From Mycobacterium sp. ITM-2016-00318 (GTDB lineage Bacteria > Actinomycetota > Actinomycetes > Mycobacteriales > Mycobacteriaceae): a stretch of DNA of 64,000 nucleotides. The position numbers and the translations under genes are program-made. The notes under the pieces were generated by a model that was given only the letters and a program-made list of their open reading frames with translations, searched no databases and was not told where the DNA came from. This document shows positions 1 through 10,104 of this stretch, one piece after another (within the stretch, counting starts at the first letter, position 1; each line of letters opens with the position of its first letter). The stretch is from the NCBI RefSeq assembly GCF_002968285.2, contig NZ_CP134400.1, forward strand, positions 5,022,001-5,086,000, read 5' to 3'.

Positions 1-433
1 TCTTCAGTGAGTCGGCGATCTGGGTGTTGAGCAAGTCCATCTGGAACACCGCGGGAGGTGCGGGCGCGCCCGGGGCTTGCGACTGGGCTGCGATACGGAC
101 CTCGGAGAACTTGCCGACGAACTCGTTCGCGAGGCTGGCGAGCTGGGTGGCGTCGCGTGCGAGCTCGGGTTCGTGCACGTTCTGCGCCCGCTCGGCGACG
201 CCGTCGGCCCACGCCTGGTAGGCGCCTTCCTCGGCGACCGTCGGGACGCCCTTGGAATCAGCGGTCTTCGACGCGATCTGCTCGGCCTGCGCCGTGTTGA
301 ACGCCAGCACGTCCTTCACCGGTCGGCACTCCTCCGACGACGGGCCGAAAAGGCCCAGCCGGGACACCGCAAGGGCGACCACCGCGATCACCACCGCGGC
401 GATGGTGAACGTCCAGCGGCGAGCGAGTCTCAT
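1..433 (-). CDS. Hypothetical membrane-anchored protein (3' end outside window)
   Basis: Reading the minus strand from an ATG at 433 gives an uninterrupted frame of 144 codons running off the left edge. The protein begins MRLARRWTFTIAAVVIAVVA, a positively charged start followed by a hydrophobic helix (about residues 8-26) without a clear cleavage site, so it is probably an N-terminally anchored extracytoplasmic protein. The remainder is hydrophilic, with one cysteine soon after the membrane segment and an Ala/Pro-rich patch near residue 125. It is divergent from the ammonium transporter. I do not recognise the family, and function cannot be inferred from the part visible. Confidence 0.6.
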   Translation of the reverse strand, partial: MRLARRWTFTIAAVVIAVVALAVSRLGLFGPSSEECRPVKDVLAFNTAQAEQIASKTADSKGVPTVAEEGAYQAWADGVAERAQNVHEPELARDATQLASLANEFVGKFSEVRIAAQSQAPGAPAPPAVFQMDLLNTQIADSLK

Positions 434-460
434 CGCAGCGACTCTACGTTCGGCCGACAA

Positions 461-498
461 TTAACACTTACGCAACAAGCTGAAACCGTCCACGTAAC
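461..498 (+). promoter_or_regulatory. Candidate GlnR binding region upstream of amt
   Basis: TTAAC at 461-465, six bases, then GCAAC at 472-476 fits the actinobacterial GlnR half-site pattern (gTnAC-n6-GaAAC). A further GTAAC lies exactly 22 bp downstream of GCAAC at 494-498, with GAAAC at 482-486 and GTTAC at 509-513. In M. smegmatis GlnR is known to control ammonium transporter operons. Assignment here rests on pattern and position only. Confidence 0.45.
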
Positions 499-561
499 AG
501 AAACATCGGTTACTGCCAGTGATCGGCCAACGGAAGGCCGCAACCACTGATGGAGATGTAT

Positions 562-1821
562 ATGGACGTGGATACAGGAACCACAGCTTTCATGCTGTGT
601 TGCATCATCGGCCTCACGCTGATGATCCCCGGGCTCGCGCTGTTCTACGGCGGCATGGTGTCCGTCAAGAGTTCGACCAACATGATGATGATGACGTTCG
701 GCTCCGTCGCGATCGTCGGCGTGCTGTGGGTGCTGTTCGGCTTCTCGATGACCTTCGGCACTTCCTACGGCGGATTCGTCGGCGACGTCTTCGAATTCGC
801 CGGGATGAAGGACCTGCTGGAGTCAAACACGACGATCAGCGGGTTACCGATAACACTGTTCGCCTTGTTCCAGGCGTTGTTCGCGGCGATCACCGTCGCC
901 CTGATCTCGGGTGCGGTCGCCGACCGGATGAAGTTCGGCGCGTGGATGGTCTTCGCGGCGGCCTGGGCGGTCCTGGTGTATTTCCCTGTCGCGCACTGGG
1001 TTTTCGCCTTCGACGGCGTGGTGACCGAGAACTCCGTCGGCGGCTGGATCGCCAATAGCCTGAAGGCTATCGACTTCGCGGGTGGCACCGCGGTGCACAT
1101 CAATGCCGGCGCCGCCGCGCTGGCCGTCGCGATCGTGCTCGGCAAGTCCGCAGGCTGGGGCAAGCTGCGCAAACCGCACAACGTGCCGCTGACACTGCTC
1201 GGTGCGGGCCTGCTGTGGGCCGGTTGGTACGCCTTCAACGGCGGATCGGCTCTGGCCGCGGGCAACTCCGCCGCCATCGTCATGGTCACCACGTTCGTCG
1301 CCACCTGTGCCGCCACGCTGGCCTGGATCGCGGTCGAGAAGATCAAGGACGGCCACGTCACCGGCGTCGGCGCGGCCTCAGGGGCCATCACCGGACTGGT
1401 CGCGATCACACCCGCCTGCGGTGCGGTCACGCCGGTCGGAGCGATCATCCTCGGCGCGATCGCGGGCGTCATCTGTGTCTACGCGGTCGGGCTCAAGGCG
1501 CGCTTCGGCTACGACGACTCCCTCGACGTGGTCGGCGTCCACCTCGTCGGCGGCGTCGTCGGCACTCTGCTGATCGGCTTCCTCGCCAGCGAAAGCATGC
1601 CCAACGCCACGAACGGACTGTTCTACGGCGGCGGTTTCGATCAGCTGTGGCGGCAGGCGGTCGCGGCAGGTGCGGTGATGGTCTACTCGTTCGTCGTCGC
1701 GGGCATCATCGCCTTCGTGATCAAGAAGACGATGGGCATCCGCATCTCGCCCGACGAAGAAGAAAAGGGCATCGACGCGGCGTTCCATCGCGAAGCGTCG
1801 TACGAACTGGCACCTGCCTGA
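562..1821 (+). CDS. amt: Ammonium transporter (Amt/MEP family)
   Basis: Transports ammonium across the cytoplasmic membrane. The sequence is a typical Amt of about 420 residues with eleven predicted membrane segments, the GLALFYGGMV signature near residues 24-33, and the two pore histidines in AVHINAG (about residue 179) and VVGVHLVGG (near 327). I chose ATG 562 because GGAG at 552-555 is six bases upstream; an in-frame ATG at 550 is also possible. A GlnR-like site lies upstream and a strong hairpin follows the stop, before the glutamine synthetase-like gene. No glnK/PII gene accompanies it, so the nitrogen signal must reach it by another route. It heads an apparent nitrogen-assimilation operon. 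Confidence 0.93.
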   Translation: MDVDTGTTAFMLCCIIGLTLMIPGLALFYGGMVSVKSSTNMMMMTFGSVAIVGVLWVLFGFSMTFGTSYGGFVGDVFEFAGMKDLLESNTTISGLPITLFALFQALFAAITVALISGAVADRMKFGAWMVFAAAWAVLVYFPVAHWVFAFDGVVTENSVGGWIANSLKAIDFAGGTAVHINAGAAALAVAIVLGKSAGWGKLRKPHNVPLTLLGAGLLWAGWYAFNGGSALAAGNSAAIVMVTTFVATCAATLAWIAVEKIKDGHVTGVGAASGAITGLVAITPACGAVTPVGAIILGAIAGVICVYAVGLKARFGYDDSLDVVGVHLVGGVVGTLLIGFLASESMPNATNGLFYGGGFDQLWRQAVAAGAVMVYSFVVAGIIAFVIKKTMGIRISPDEEEKGIDAAFHREASYELAPA

Positions 1822-1829
1822 CCCAAGCC

Positions 1830-1867
1830 CCGGCCGGCGCGGCGACCCACTCGCCCGCGCCGGCCGG
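1830..1867 (+). terminator. Strong GC hairpin between amt and the glutamine synthetase-like gene
   Basis: A perfect 12-bp inverted repeat, CCGGCCGGCGCG at 1830-1841 and CGCGCCGGCCGG at 1856-1867, with a 14-base loop and then TTT. It begins nine bases after the amt stop. It could be a terminator or a processing/attenuation point that makes amt more abundant than the downstream enzymes. Confidence 0.5.
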
Positions 1868-1931
1868 TTTGGTCGGCGCCGTGTTTCCTCACGTGATGCT
1901 TCGATTCATACCAAGAGAACAAGGCCCAGAC

Positions 1932-3239
1932 ATGCCCACCGACCTCGCCGCAATGGCCAACGAGTCCGGGACGAAGTTCATCCTCGCGCTGTTCGTCGAC
2001 CTGCGCGGGAAACCGTGCGCCAAGCTCGTCCCTGTCGAGGCCGTCGAGCTGCTGGCCACCGAGGGCGTCGGCTTCGCCGGGTACGCCGCCGGCGCGATCG
2101 GCCAGGAGCCCAAAGACCCTGACCTGATGGCGATTCCGGATCCGACGTCGTTCACCCCGATCCCGTTCATCAAGGACGGGCTGGCCATTGTTCATTGCGA
2201 TCCGCATGTCAACGGCGAGCCGTGGCCGTATGCACCGCGGGTCATCCTGAAGTCGCTGGTCCAGCGTGCCGCCGACGCCGGGTTCGAGCCGTGGGTCGGC
2301 GCGGAAGTCGAGTATTTTCTGCTGCACCGCGGTACCGACGGCAGTCTGTCGGTCGCCGACACCGCCGACACCGCTGACCAACCGTGTTACGACGCCCGCG
2401 GCGTCACCCGGATGTATGACCACCTCACCTCGATCTCCACCGCGATGAACCGACTGGGCTGGTCAAACTACGCCAACGATCACGAGGACGGCAACGGTCA
2501 ATTCGAGCAGAACTTCGAGTACTCCGATGCGCTGACGACCGCGGATCGCGTTGTGACACTGCGCTATCTGTTGTCCGTGATGGCGGCCGAGCGCGGCATG
2601 GTCGCAACGTTCATGCCGAAACCCTTCGCCGACAAGACCGGCAGCGGATTGCATCTGCACCTGTCCCTCACCAGCGCGGGCAATCACGTCTTCCCCGCTG
2701 ACGACGACGCGCGCGGGCTCGGGCTGTCCGACACCGCATACGCCTTCGTCGGCGGCATCTTGGAACATGCATGTGCGCTACAGGCAGTGGTGGCACCGAC
2801 GGTCAACTCCTACAAGCGAACCGGAGCGGTGACGACATCGTCGGGTGCGTCATGGGCACCGAGGATGCCAACATACGGCGGCAACGACCGCACCCACTAC
2901 ATCCGGGTGCCCGATTCCTCGCGTGTCGAACTGCGCGGCGGCGACGGTTCGGCGAACCCGTACCTGGCCATAGCGGCAGCGCTGGGGGCGGGCATCGACG
3001 GGATCAAGCGCAGCACGGACCCCGGCGCCGTCGGGGACGGCAGCACCGGACGGCCGCTGCCACCGACGTTGTTGCACGCCGTCGACGAGTTCGAGGCCGA
3101 CCCGGTGATCACCGGTGTCCTCGACGCCGCGGGCGATGGTGTCGCGTCGTACTTCGCCAAAGTCAAGCGCGACGAGTTCTTCTCCTACCACAGCGCCGTC
3201 ACGCCGTGGGAGATCGACAACTACCTGACCGCCTTCTGA
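1932..3239 (+). CDS. glnT: Glutamine synthetase family ligase (GlnT / gamma-glutamylmethylamide synthetase type)
   Basis: An ATP-dependent glutamate-amine ligase of about 435 residues. It has the N-terminal beta-grasp (about residues 15-100) and the catalytic domain with GAEVEYFLL (first metal-binding Glu), NDHEDGNGQFEQN, the KTGSGLHLHLS histidine segment and NSYKR, all recognisable GS motifs. It resembles the GlnT/GMAS branch more than GlnA. The next genes encode separate glutamate-synthase-like domains, the arrangement found in N-methylglutamate-type and glx clusters, so the amine acceptor may be ammonia or a methylated amine. ATG 1932 is preferred; ATG 1896 in the same frame is possible. 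It is probably co-transcribed with amt and the following four genes. Confidence 0.88.
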   Translation: MPTDLAAMANESGTKFILALFVDLRGKPCAKLVPVEAVELLATEGVGFAGYAAGAIGQEPKDPDLMAIPDPTSFTPIPFIKDGLAIVHCDPHVNGEPWPYAPRVILKSLVQRAADAGFEPWVGAEVEYFLLHRGTDGSLSVADTADTADQPCYDARGVTRMYDHLTSISTAMNRLGWSNYANDHEDGNGQFEQNFEYSDALTTADRVVTLRYLLSVMAAERGMVATFMPKPFADKTGSGLHLHLSLTSAGNHVFPADDDARGLGLSDTAYAFVGGILEHACALQAVVAPTVNSYKRTGAVTTSSGASWAPRMPTYGGNDRTHYIRVPDSSRVELRGGDGSANPYLAIAAALGAGIDGIKRSTDPGAVGDGSTGRPLPPTLLHAVDEFEADPVITGVLDAAGDGVASYFAKVKRDEFFSYHSAVTPWEIDNYLTAF

Positions 3240-3265
3240 TATCGGAATACGAAGGGAGTCAACAC

Positions 3266-4162
3266 ATGTGCGGGATCGTCGGATTGCACCTGCGTGCCCC
3301 CGACCTCTACCCGCGGTTGGGGGAACTGCTCACGGGAATGCTGTGCGAGATGGGCAACCGCGGCAGCGACTCGAGTGGCGTCGCCGTCTACGGCGATCCG
3401 ACCTGGTCGCCGCCGGGACGCGGGGCTGTCTCGTTGGTCAACCTTCCCGATGACGCCGACAGCGTGGCCTCGACGGTGAGCAGGCCTCTCGGCGGCTCCG
3501 TCGATGTGGTGACCGTCGGCACCAGTTACCTGCTGACCGCCGACGTCACCTCCGAGGTGCTGCTGGACGTGGTCAAGGCGGCCTACCCCCGGGCGCTGAT
3601 CGCAGGCTTCGGGACTGACATGGCCGTCCTCAAGGGAGTTGGAGACCCCCGGACGTTGACCGATGCATGGGGTCTGGCCACAGCGCAGGGCTGGCAGGGA
3701 GTCGGCCACACCAGGATGGCGACCGAGTCCGCCGTCACACCCGCCGGTTGCCATCCCTACACCGTGGGACCCGGGCAGTGCATGGTGCACAACGGCTCAT
3801 TCGCGAATCACGCCACCATCCGGCGCCGACTACGCTCCGCGGGAATCGCTTTCGACAGCGAGAACGACACCGAAGTGGGCGCTCGCTTCATCACCAAGCA
3901 GCTTGCCGACGGTCGCGACGTCGAGTCGGCGCTCAAGGAACTCTGTGCGACGTTCGACGGCTTCTACACGCTGCTGGTGTCCGACCGGGATTCGTTCGCG
4001 GTGGTCCGCGACGCCATCGCGTGCAAGCCGGCGGTGATCGCCGAGACCGACGACTGGGTGGCGGTCGGCAGCGAATACCGCGCACTGGCAGGACTTCCCG
4101 GTGTCGAGAAGGCCATCATCTGGGAGCCGGAACCGGAGGTGATCTACGCATGGACTCGGTGA
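3266..4162 (+). CDS. Class II glutamine amidotransferase, glutamate synthase N-terminal domain homologue (GlxB/MgsA-like)
   Basis: Stand-alone Ntn-type glutamine amidotransferase of 298 residues. It starts MCGIVGLHL, so Cys2 becomes the N-terminal nucleophile after Met removal; further family motifs are RGSDSSG, GHTRMATES and HNGSFANH. It corresponds to the amidotransferase part of GltB and should release ammonia from glutamine (or methylamine from a gamma-glutamyl methylamide) for the FMN partner. A GGGAG ribosome site lies at 3254-3258. Its 3' end overlaps the next gene by 13 bases, which indicates translational coupling in a complex-forming operon. Substrate cannot be decided from sequence. 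Confidence 0.88.
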   Translation: MCGIVGLHLRAPDLYPRLGELLTGMLCEMGNRGSDSSGVAVYGDPTWSPPGRGAVSLVNLPDDADSVASTVSRPLGGSVDVVTVGTSYLLTADVTSEVLLDVVKAAYPRALIAGFGTDMAVLKGVGDPRTLTDAWGLATAQGWQGVGHTRMATESAVTPAGCHPYTVGPGQCMVHNGSFANHATIRRRLRSAGIAFDSENDTEVGARFITKQLADGRDVESALKELCATFDGFYTLLVSDRDSFAVVRDAIACKPAVIAETDDWVAVGSEYRALAGLPGVEKAIIWEPEPEVIYAWTR

Positions 4163-4836
4163 CCGCCTTCGACCTGCGCGCCACCCCGCTGCGGGAGGTG
4201 AATTCGGCGCTGCACACTCCGGGGCTGTCCGTTGAATTCGTCATCACCCATCCCGACGGCGCCCACAATGTCGCCGTCGGTGTCAACGCACCGGTGCAGA
4301 TCACCGTCGAAGGACACGTCGGCTACTACGCCGCCGGGATGAATCAGCAAGCCGAGATCACGATCAACGGCAATGCGGGCACCGGGGTCGCCGAGAACAT
4401 GATGAGCGGCTCAGTGTGGGTGAAGGGCGACGCATCACAATCCGCCGGAGCGAGCGCACACGGCGGTCTGCTGGTCATCGAGGGCAATGCCGCTGCACGC
4501 TGCGGGATCTCGATGAAGGGTATCGACGTCGTGGTGGGCGGGAACGTCGGCCACATGAGCGCATTCATGGCGCAGGCAGGTCGGCTGGTGATCCGGGGCG
4601 ATGCGGGCAAGGCGCTCGGCGACTCGATCTACGAGGCTCGCATCTACGTACGCGGCGAGGTCGCCTCGCTCGGCGCGGACTGCATCGCCAAGGAGACGGC
4701 CGACGAACACCGTCAGGAGCTCGAACATCTGCTCAAGGCAGCAGGTTTCGAAGGTGACGACATCAGCGCATACACTCGCTACGGCTCGGCTCGCTCCCTG
4801 TATCACTTCCATGTCGACAACGCTGCGAGCTACTGA
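4150..4836 (+). CDS. Glutamate synthase GXGXG-motif subunit (GlxC/MgsB-like)
   Basis: A 228-residue protein made of the right-handed beta-helix GXGXG domain that forms the C-terminal structural part of glutamate synthase alpha subunits. Regular repeats such as VEGHVGYYAAG, INGNAGTGVAENM, VKGDASQSAGA, IEGNAAARCG, VGGNVGHMS and IRGDAGKALGD are visible between residues 50 and 165. It has no catalytic residues of its own and is expected to bridge the amidotransferase and the FMN synthase in a three-subunit enzyme. Start ATG 4150 lies inside the preceding gene. Its stop overlaps the next start (ATGA at 4833-4836 region). Confidence 0.85.
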   Translation: MDSVTAFDLRATPLREVNSALHTPGLSVEFVITHPDGAHNVAVGVNAPVQITVEGHVGYYAAGMNQQAEITINGNAGTGVAENMMSGSVWVKGDASQSAGASAHGGLLVIEGNAAARCGISMKGIDVVVGGNVGHMSAFMAQAGRLVIRGDAGKALGDSIYEARIYVRGEVASLGADCIAKETADEHRQELEHLLKAAGFEGDDISAYTRYGSARSLYHFHVDNAASY

Positions 4837-6167
4837 TGACCTACACCGCTGACGATCGTGCCCGCCTCGGCCTGCGCGAGTCCGCGACCTTCGACCGCCA
4901 GACCATCGCCGCCATCCACCGCGCGGCGGAGACCGGTATCTACGACATTCGCGGCTGGGGCGCCAAAAGACCGCTACCGCACTTCGACGACCTGCTCTTC
5001 CTCGGCGCGTCGATGTCGCGCTATCCGTTGGAGGGCTACCGCGAACGCTGCGGCACCGATGTCGTCCTCGGCGGTCGGCACGCCGAACACCCGCTTCGCC
5101 TTGACATTCCGGTCACGATCGCCGGGATGTCATTCGGCGCCCTGTCCGGTCCGGCGAAGGAGGCGCTCGGGCGCGGAGCAAGCGAGGTCGGCACGTCGAC
5201 CACCACGGGCGACGGCGGCATGACGGCCGAGGAGCGCGGCCAGAGCAAGTACCTGGTCTACCAGTACCTGCCGTCGCGCTACGGCATGAATCCCGACGAC
5301 CTCCGCAAGGCGGATGCGATCGAGGTGGTGCTCGGCCAGGGCGCCAAACCCGGCGGCGGCGGAATGCTGCTCGGCCAGAAGATTTCCCCGCGTGTGGCGG
5401 GGATGCGAACGCTGCCTGAGGGCATCGACCAACGGTCGGCGTGCAGGCACCCGGACTGGACGGGGCCGGACGACCTGACGATCAAGATCCGCGAGTTGCG
5501 GGAGATCACCGACTGGGAGAAGCCGATCTACGTCAAGGTCGGCGCCACCCGCACCTACTACGACGTGAAGCTGGCCGTGCACGCGGGCGCAGACGTCGTC
5601 GTGGTCGACGGCATGCAGGGCGGCACCGCTGCCACCCAGGAAGTCTTCATCGAGCACGTCGGGGTGCCGACGCTGGCCGCCGTGCCCGAGGCGGTGCAGG
5701 CGCTCCAAGAGCTCGACGCGCACCGTAACGGTGTGCAGCTCATCGTGTCCGGCGGTATCCGCACCGGCGCCGACGTGGCCAAGGCGATCGCGCTCGGCGC
5801 CGACGCCGTGGCGATCGGCACCGCGGCGCTGATCGCGCTGGGCGACAATCACCCCCGCCACGACTCCGAGTACCAGCGACTCGGCAGCGCGGCGGGCTTC
5901 TTCGACGATTTTCAGGACGGCACCGATCCCGCGGGCATCAGCACGCAGGACCCAGAGCTGGCAGCGCGGTTCGACCCCGTCGAGGGTGGCCGCAGGCTGG
6001 CGAACTATCTGCGGGTACTGACGATGGAGGCGCAGACCATCGCGCGGGCGTGCGGCAAGGCTCATGTGCTCCGCCTCGAGCCCGAAGATCTGGTCGCCGT
6101 GACCATCGAAGCCGCGGCCATGGCGCGGGTGCCGCTGGCGGGCACCGACTGGATCCCTGGCCGATGA
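4836..6167 (+). CDS. FMN-dependent glutamate synthase domain protein (GlxD/MgsC-like)
   Basis: A 443-residue member of the ferredoxin-dependent glutamate synthase central/FMN domain family. The TIM-barrel FMN and phosphate segments are clear: AGMSFGALSGPAKEAL (about 105-120), PGGGGMLLGQK, YVKVGAT, GMQGGTAATQEVFIEHVG, SGGIRTGADVAKAIALGADAVAIGT. It would reduce the imine formed from an oxo-acid and the amine released by the amidotransferase subunit, yielding glutamate or N-methylglutamate. The start overlaps the stop of the GXGXG gene and its own stop overlaps the next gene, so the complex is made from one coupled message. Confidence 0.87.
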   Translation: MTYTADDRARLGLRESATFDRQTIAAIHRAAETGIYDIRGWGAKRPLPHFDDLLFLGASMSRYPLEGYRERCGTDVVLGGRHAEHPLRLDIPVTIAGMSFGALSGPAKEALGRGASEVGTSTTTGDGGMTAEERGQSKYLVYQYLPSRYGMNPDDLRKADAIEVVLGQGAKPGGGGMLLGQKISPRVAGMRTLPEGIDQRSACRHPDWTGPDDLTIKIRELREITDWEKPIYVKVGATRTYYDVKLAVHAGADVVVVDGMQGGTAATQEVFIEHVGVPTLAAVPEAVQALQELDAHRNGVQLIVSGGIRTGADVAKAIALGADAVAIGTAALIALGDNHPRHDSEYQRLGSAAGFFDDFQDGTDPAGISTQDPELAARFDPVEGGRRLANYLRVLTMEAQTIARACGKAHVLRLEPEDLVAVTIEAAAMARVPLAGTDWIPGR

Positions 6168-7351
6168 GCGAGACGGCCGACGTTGTCGTCGTCGGCGGCG
6201 GCATCGAAGGTGCGGCGGCCGCGTGGGCACTGAGCCAACGCGGTGTGGCCGATGTTCTTGTCGCAGAACGCAATACCGTCGGGTCCGGCATGACAGGCAA
6301 ATCGAGCGGAATCGTACGGTGTCATTACGGGGTCAGCTCGCTCGCCGCGATGGCCGCTGTCGGCCTCGAGGTGTTCGAGAAAGCCGACGAGATGTTCGGC
6401 ACCGACATCGGGTTTCGCCAGACCGGATACGTGGTCGGTGTCGGCGAGCCGAACGTCGACTCGCTGCGCAAGAGCCTCGCCGCGCAACGTGCGGTCGGCG
6501 TGCAGACCGAGGAGATCGGTCACTCCGACGTCGCCGCGATGTGGCCGTTCGCCGACCTGACCCCGTTCGCCGCTTTCGGCTGGGAATCGCGCGGCGGCTA
6601 CGGCGACGCCTATCAAACCGCGCAGGCGTTCGCGGCCTCCGCACGGTCTGCCGGTGTGCGGATCCGCCAGGGCACAACGGTCGCAGAACTGTTGATCGAC
6701 AGCGACACGGTCACCGGCATCCGGCTCGCCGACGGCGCCACGGTGTCGGCGGGAACCGTCGTCGTAGCCACCGGCGTCTGGACGAAGCCCTTCCTCGAGC
6801 CGTACGGCTTCGACGTACCGATCCGCGTGGTCCGTGAGCAGATCGTCACCATCGACCCCGGGGTCGAAACGGCCGGCGTCCCGGTGTTCTCCGATCTGGT
6901 ATCGCTGCAATACGTTCGCCCTGAGGTGGGCGGCGACATCCTCTTCGGGAACAGCGACCTGTCCGATGTCGAGGAAGTCGACCCCGACAGGTACCTCAAT
7001 CGGGCGACGGAAGCCTTCGTCGACCTCACCGTGAACAAGGTCGGCACGCGGTTTCCCGGCTTCGGCGGCGCGACGATCCGGGCCAGCTACGCCGGATGCT
7101 ATGACGTCACGCCGGACTGGAATCCGGTGATCGGCGCGACACCGATCGGTGGTCTGTTCGTCGCCGCGGGTTTCAGCGGCCACGGCTTCAAGATCGCGCC
7201 CGCGGTCGGCAGGCTGGTCGCCGATCTCGTCGTCGACGGCCGTAGCGCCGACCCTCGCATACCGGAGTCCGACTTCAGGCTCGCCCGGTTCGCCGAGAAC
7301 GATCTGCTCAAGACGCCGTATCCGTACGTCGGCGCTGGACAGATGCGCTAG
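6164..7351 (+). CDS. FAD-dependent oxidoreductase, sarcosine oxidase beta/DAO family
   Basis: A 395-residue flavoprotein with an N-terminal Rossmann FAD site (VVVVGGGIEGAAAAWALSQRG, residues 6-26), the second FAD strand at the end of that fold, and the C-terminal VTPDWNPVIG and GFSGHGFKIAPAVG segments of the sarcosine oxidase beta/DadA group. It probably oxidises a secondary amino acid such as an N-methyl amino acid to release formaldehyde or an imine. It overlaps the glutamate-synthase-like gene by 4 bases, so it belongs to the same pathway. The small subunits of heterotetrameric sarcosine oxidase or N-methylglutamate dehydrogenase are not present nearby, suggesting a single-subunit enzyme. 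Confidence 0.82.
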   Translation: MSETADVVVVGGGIEGAAAAWALSQRGVADVLVAERNTVGSGMTGKSSGIVRCHYGVSSLAAMAAVGLEVFEKADEMFGTDIGFRQTGYVVGVGEPNVDSLRKSLAAQRAVGVQTEEIGHSDVAAMWPFADLTPFAAFGWESRGGYGDAYQTAQAFAASARSAGVRIRQGTTVAELLIDSDTVTGIRLADGATVSAGTVVVATGVWTKPFLEPYGFDVPIRVVREQIVTIDPGVETAGVPVFSDLVSLQYVRPEVGGDILFGNSDLSDVEEVDPDRYLNRATEAFVDLTVNKVGTRFPGFGGATIRASYAGCYDVTPDWNPVIGATPIGGLFVAAGFSGHGFKIAPAVGRLVADLVVDGRSADPRIPESDFRLARFAENDLLKTPYPYVGAGQMR

Positions 7352-7362
7352 AGAGGACTGGC

Positions 7363-7467
7363 ATGAGCGACCTTCCGCTCCTGAGGAACAAGTCCGGCAC
7401 CGCGCGCGACCGGGATCCCAGCGCGCCGGTCGACGACCTCGAATTCGAGGCCGCTTCCTCTCGGTGA
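7363..7467 (+). CDS. Possible 34-residue protein at the end of the nitrogen operon
   Basis: ATG 7363 lies 11 bases after the oxidoreductase stop, with a purine-rich GAGAGGA at 7351-7357 as a well-spaced ribosome site. The frame codes for MSDLPLLRNKSGTARDRDPS and 14 more residues, ending in TGA at 7465-7467. It is hydrophilic, with no recognisable domain. The start signal and operon position favour translation, but a decayed gene 5' end or a chance frame is equally possible. Confidence 0.35.
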   Translation: MSDLPLLRNKSGTARDRDPSAPVDDLEFEAASSR

Positions 7468-7500
7468 TCGCCTTCCCCGATTCGCAGGTCTAGCAGCCGC

Positions 7501-7556
7501 CGATTCTGCTGAGAGATCGCCCAACAGCACGAAATCGCGATCTCCTTGCAGAATCG
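7501..7556. repeat. Long interrupted inverted repeat before the leuA promoter
   Basis: CGATTCTGC (7501-7509) pairs with GCAGAATCG (7548-7556). Inside it GAGATCGC (7513-7520) pairs with GCGATCTC (7537-7544). Together they give 17 bp of stem with a symmetric 3-base internal loop and a 16-base apical loop. It lies after the nitrogen operon and just upstream of the leuA promoter, so it may be a terminator, an operator, or a dispersed palindromic element. Confidence 0.6.
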
Positions 7557-7574
7557 ACGCGGACAAAGCGGGTT

Positions 7575-7602
7575 TTGTCAGGCGCGAGCTGCGGAGTATG
7601 GT
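7575..7602 (+). promoter_or_regulatory. leuA promoter with leaderless leader-peptide start
   Basis: TTGTCA at 7575-7580 and TATGGT at 7597-7602 are separated by 16 bp. Transcription would start about seven bases after the -10 box, at or next to the GTG at 7610 that opens the leucine-rich leader frame. This is the geometry of a mycobacterial leaderless transcript. Confidence 0.55.
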
Positions 7603-7609
7603 GGTCGAC

Positions 7610-7651
7610 GTGCAGCGGGTGCTCCTTCTCGGCAGCCGCGACGGGGTCTGA
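7610..7651 (+). CDS. leuL: leuA leader peptide (leucine attenuation)
   Basis: A 13-residue frame, VQRVLLLGSRDGV with the first GTG read as Met, contains three consecutive leucine codons (CTC CTT CTC, 7622-7630). Its last codons run into the 5' arm of a strong hairpin, and it ends at TGA 7649-7651. An in-frame ATG at 7598 would extend it by four residues. Ribosome stalling at the leucine codons when Leu-tRNA is scarce would change folding of the downstream RNA. Leucine leader peptides before leuA are known in Actinobacteria. Confidence 0.7.
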   Translation: MQRVLLLGSRDGV

Positions 7652-7674
7652 ACCAGACTGGCTTCCCGTCGCGG
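7636..7674 (+). promoter_or_regulatory. leuA attenuator hairpin
   Basis: CCGCGACGGG (7636-7645) and CCCGTCGCGG (7665-7674) form a perfect 10-bp stem. Its loop holds a second perfect hairpin, GTCTG-aac-CAGAC (7646-7658). The 5' arm overlaps the last codons and stop of the leader peptide, so ribosome position decides whether it folds. There is no T-tract, so control may be through Rho access or translation. Confidence 0.65.
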
Positions 7675-7678
7675 GTAG

Positions 7679-10103
<2,425 letters not shown>

Positions 10104-10104
<1 letters not shown>

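Noticed and set aside
1215..1931. N-terminal extension of the glutamine synthetase frame over the amt gene
   Set aside because: Low-complexity Arg/Gly sequence read out of frame from amt; the GS fold begins after ATG 1932.
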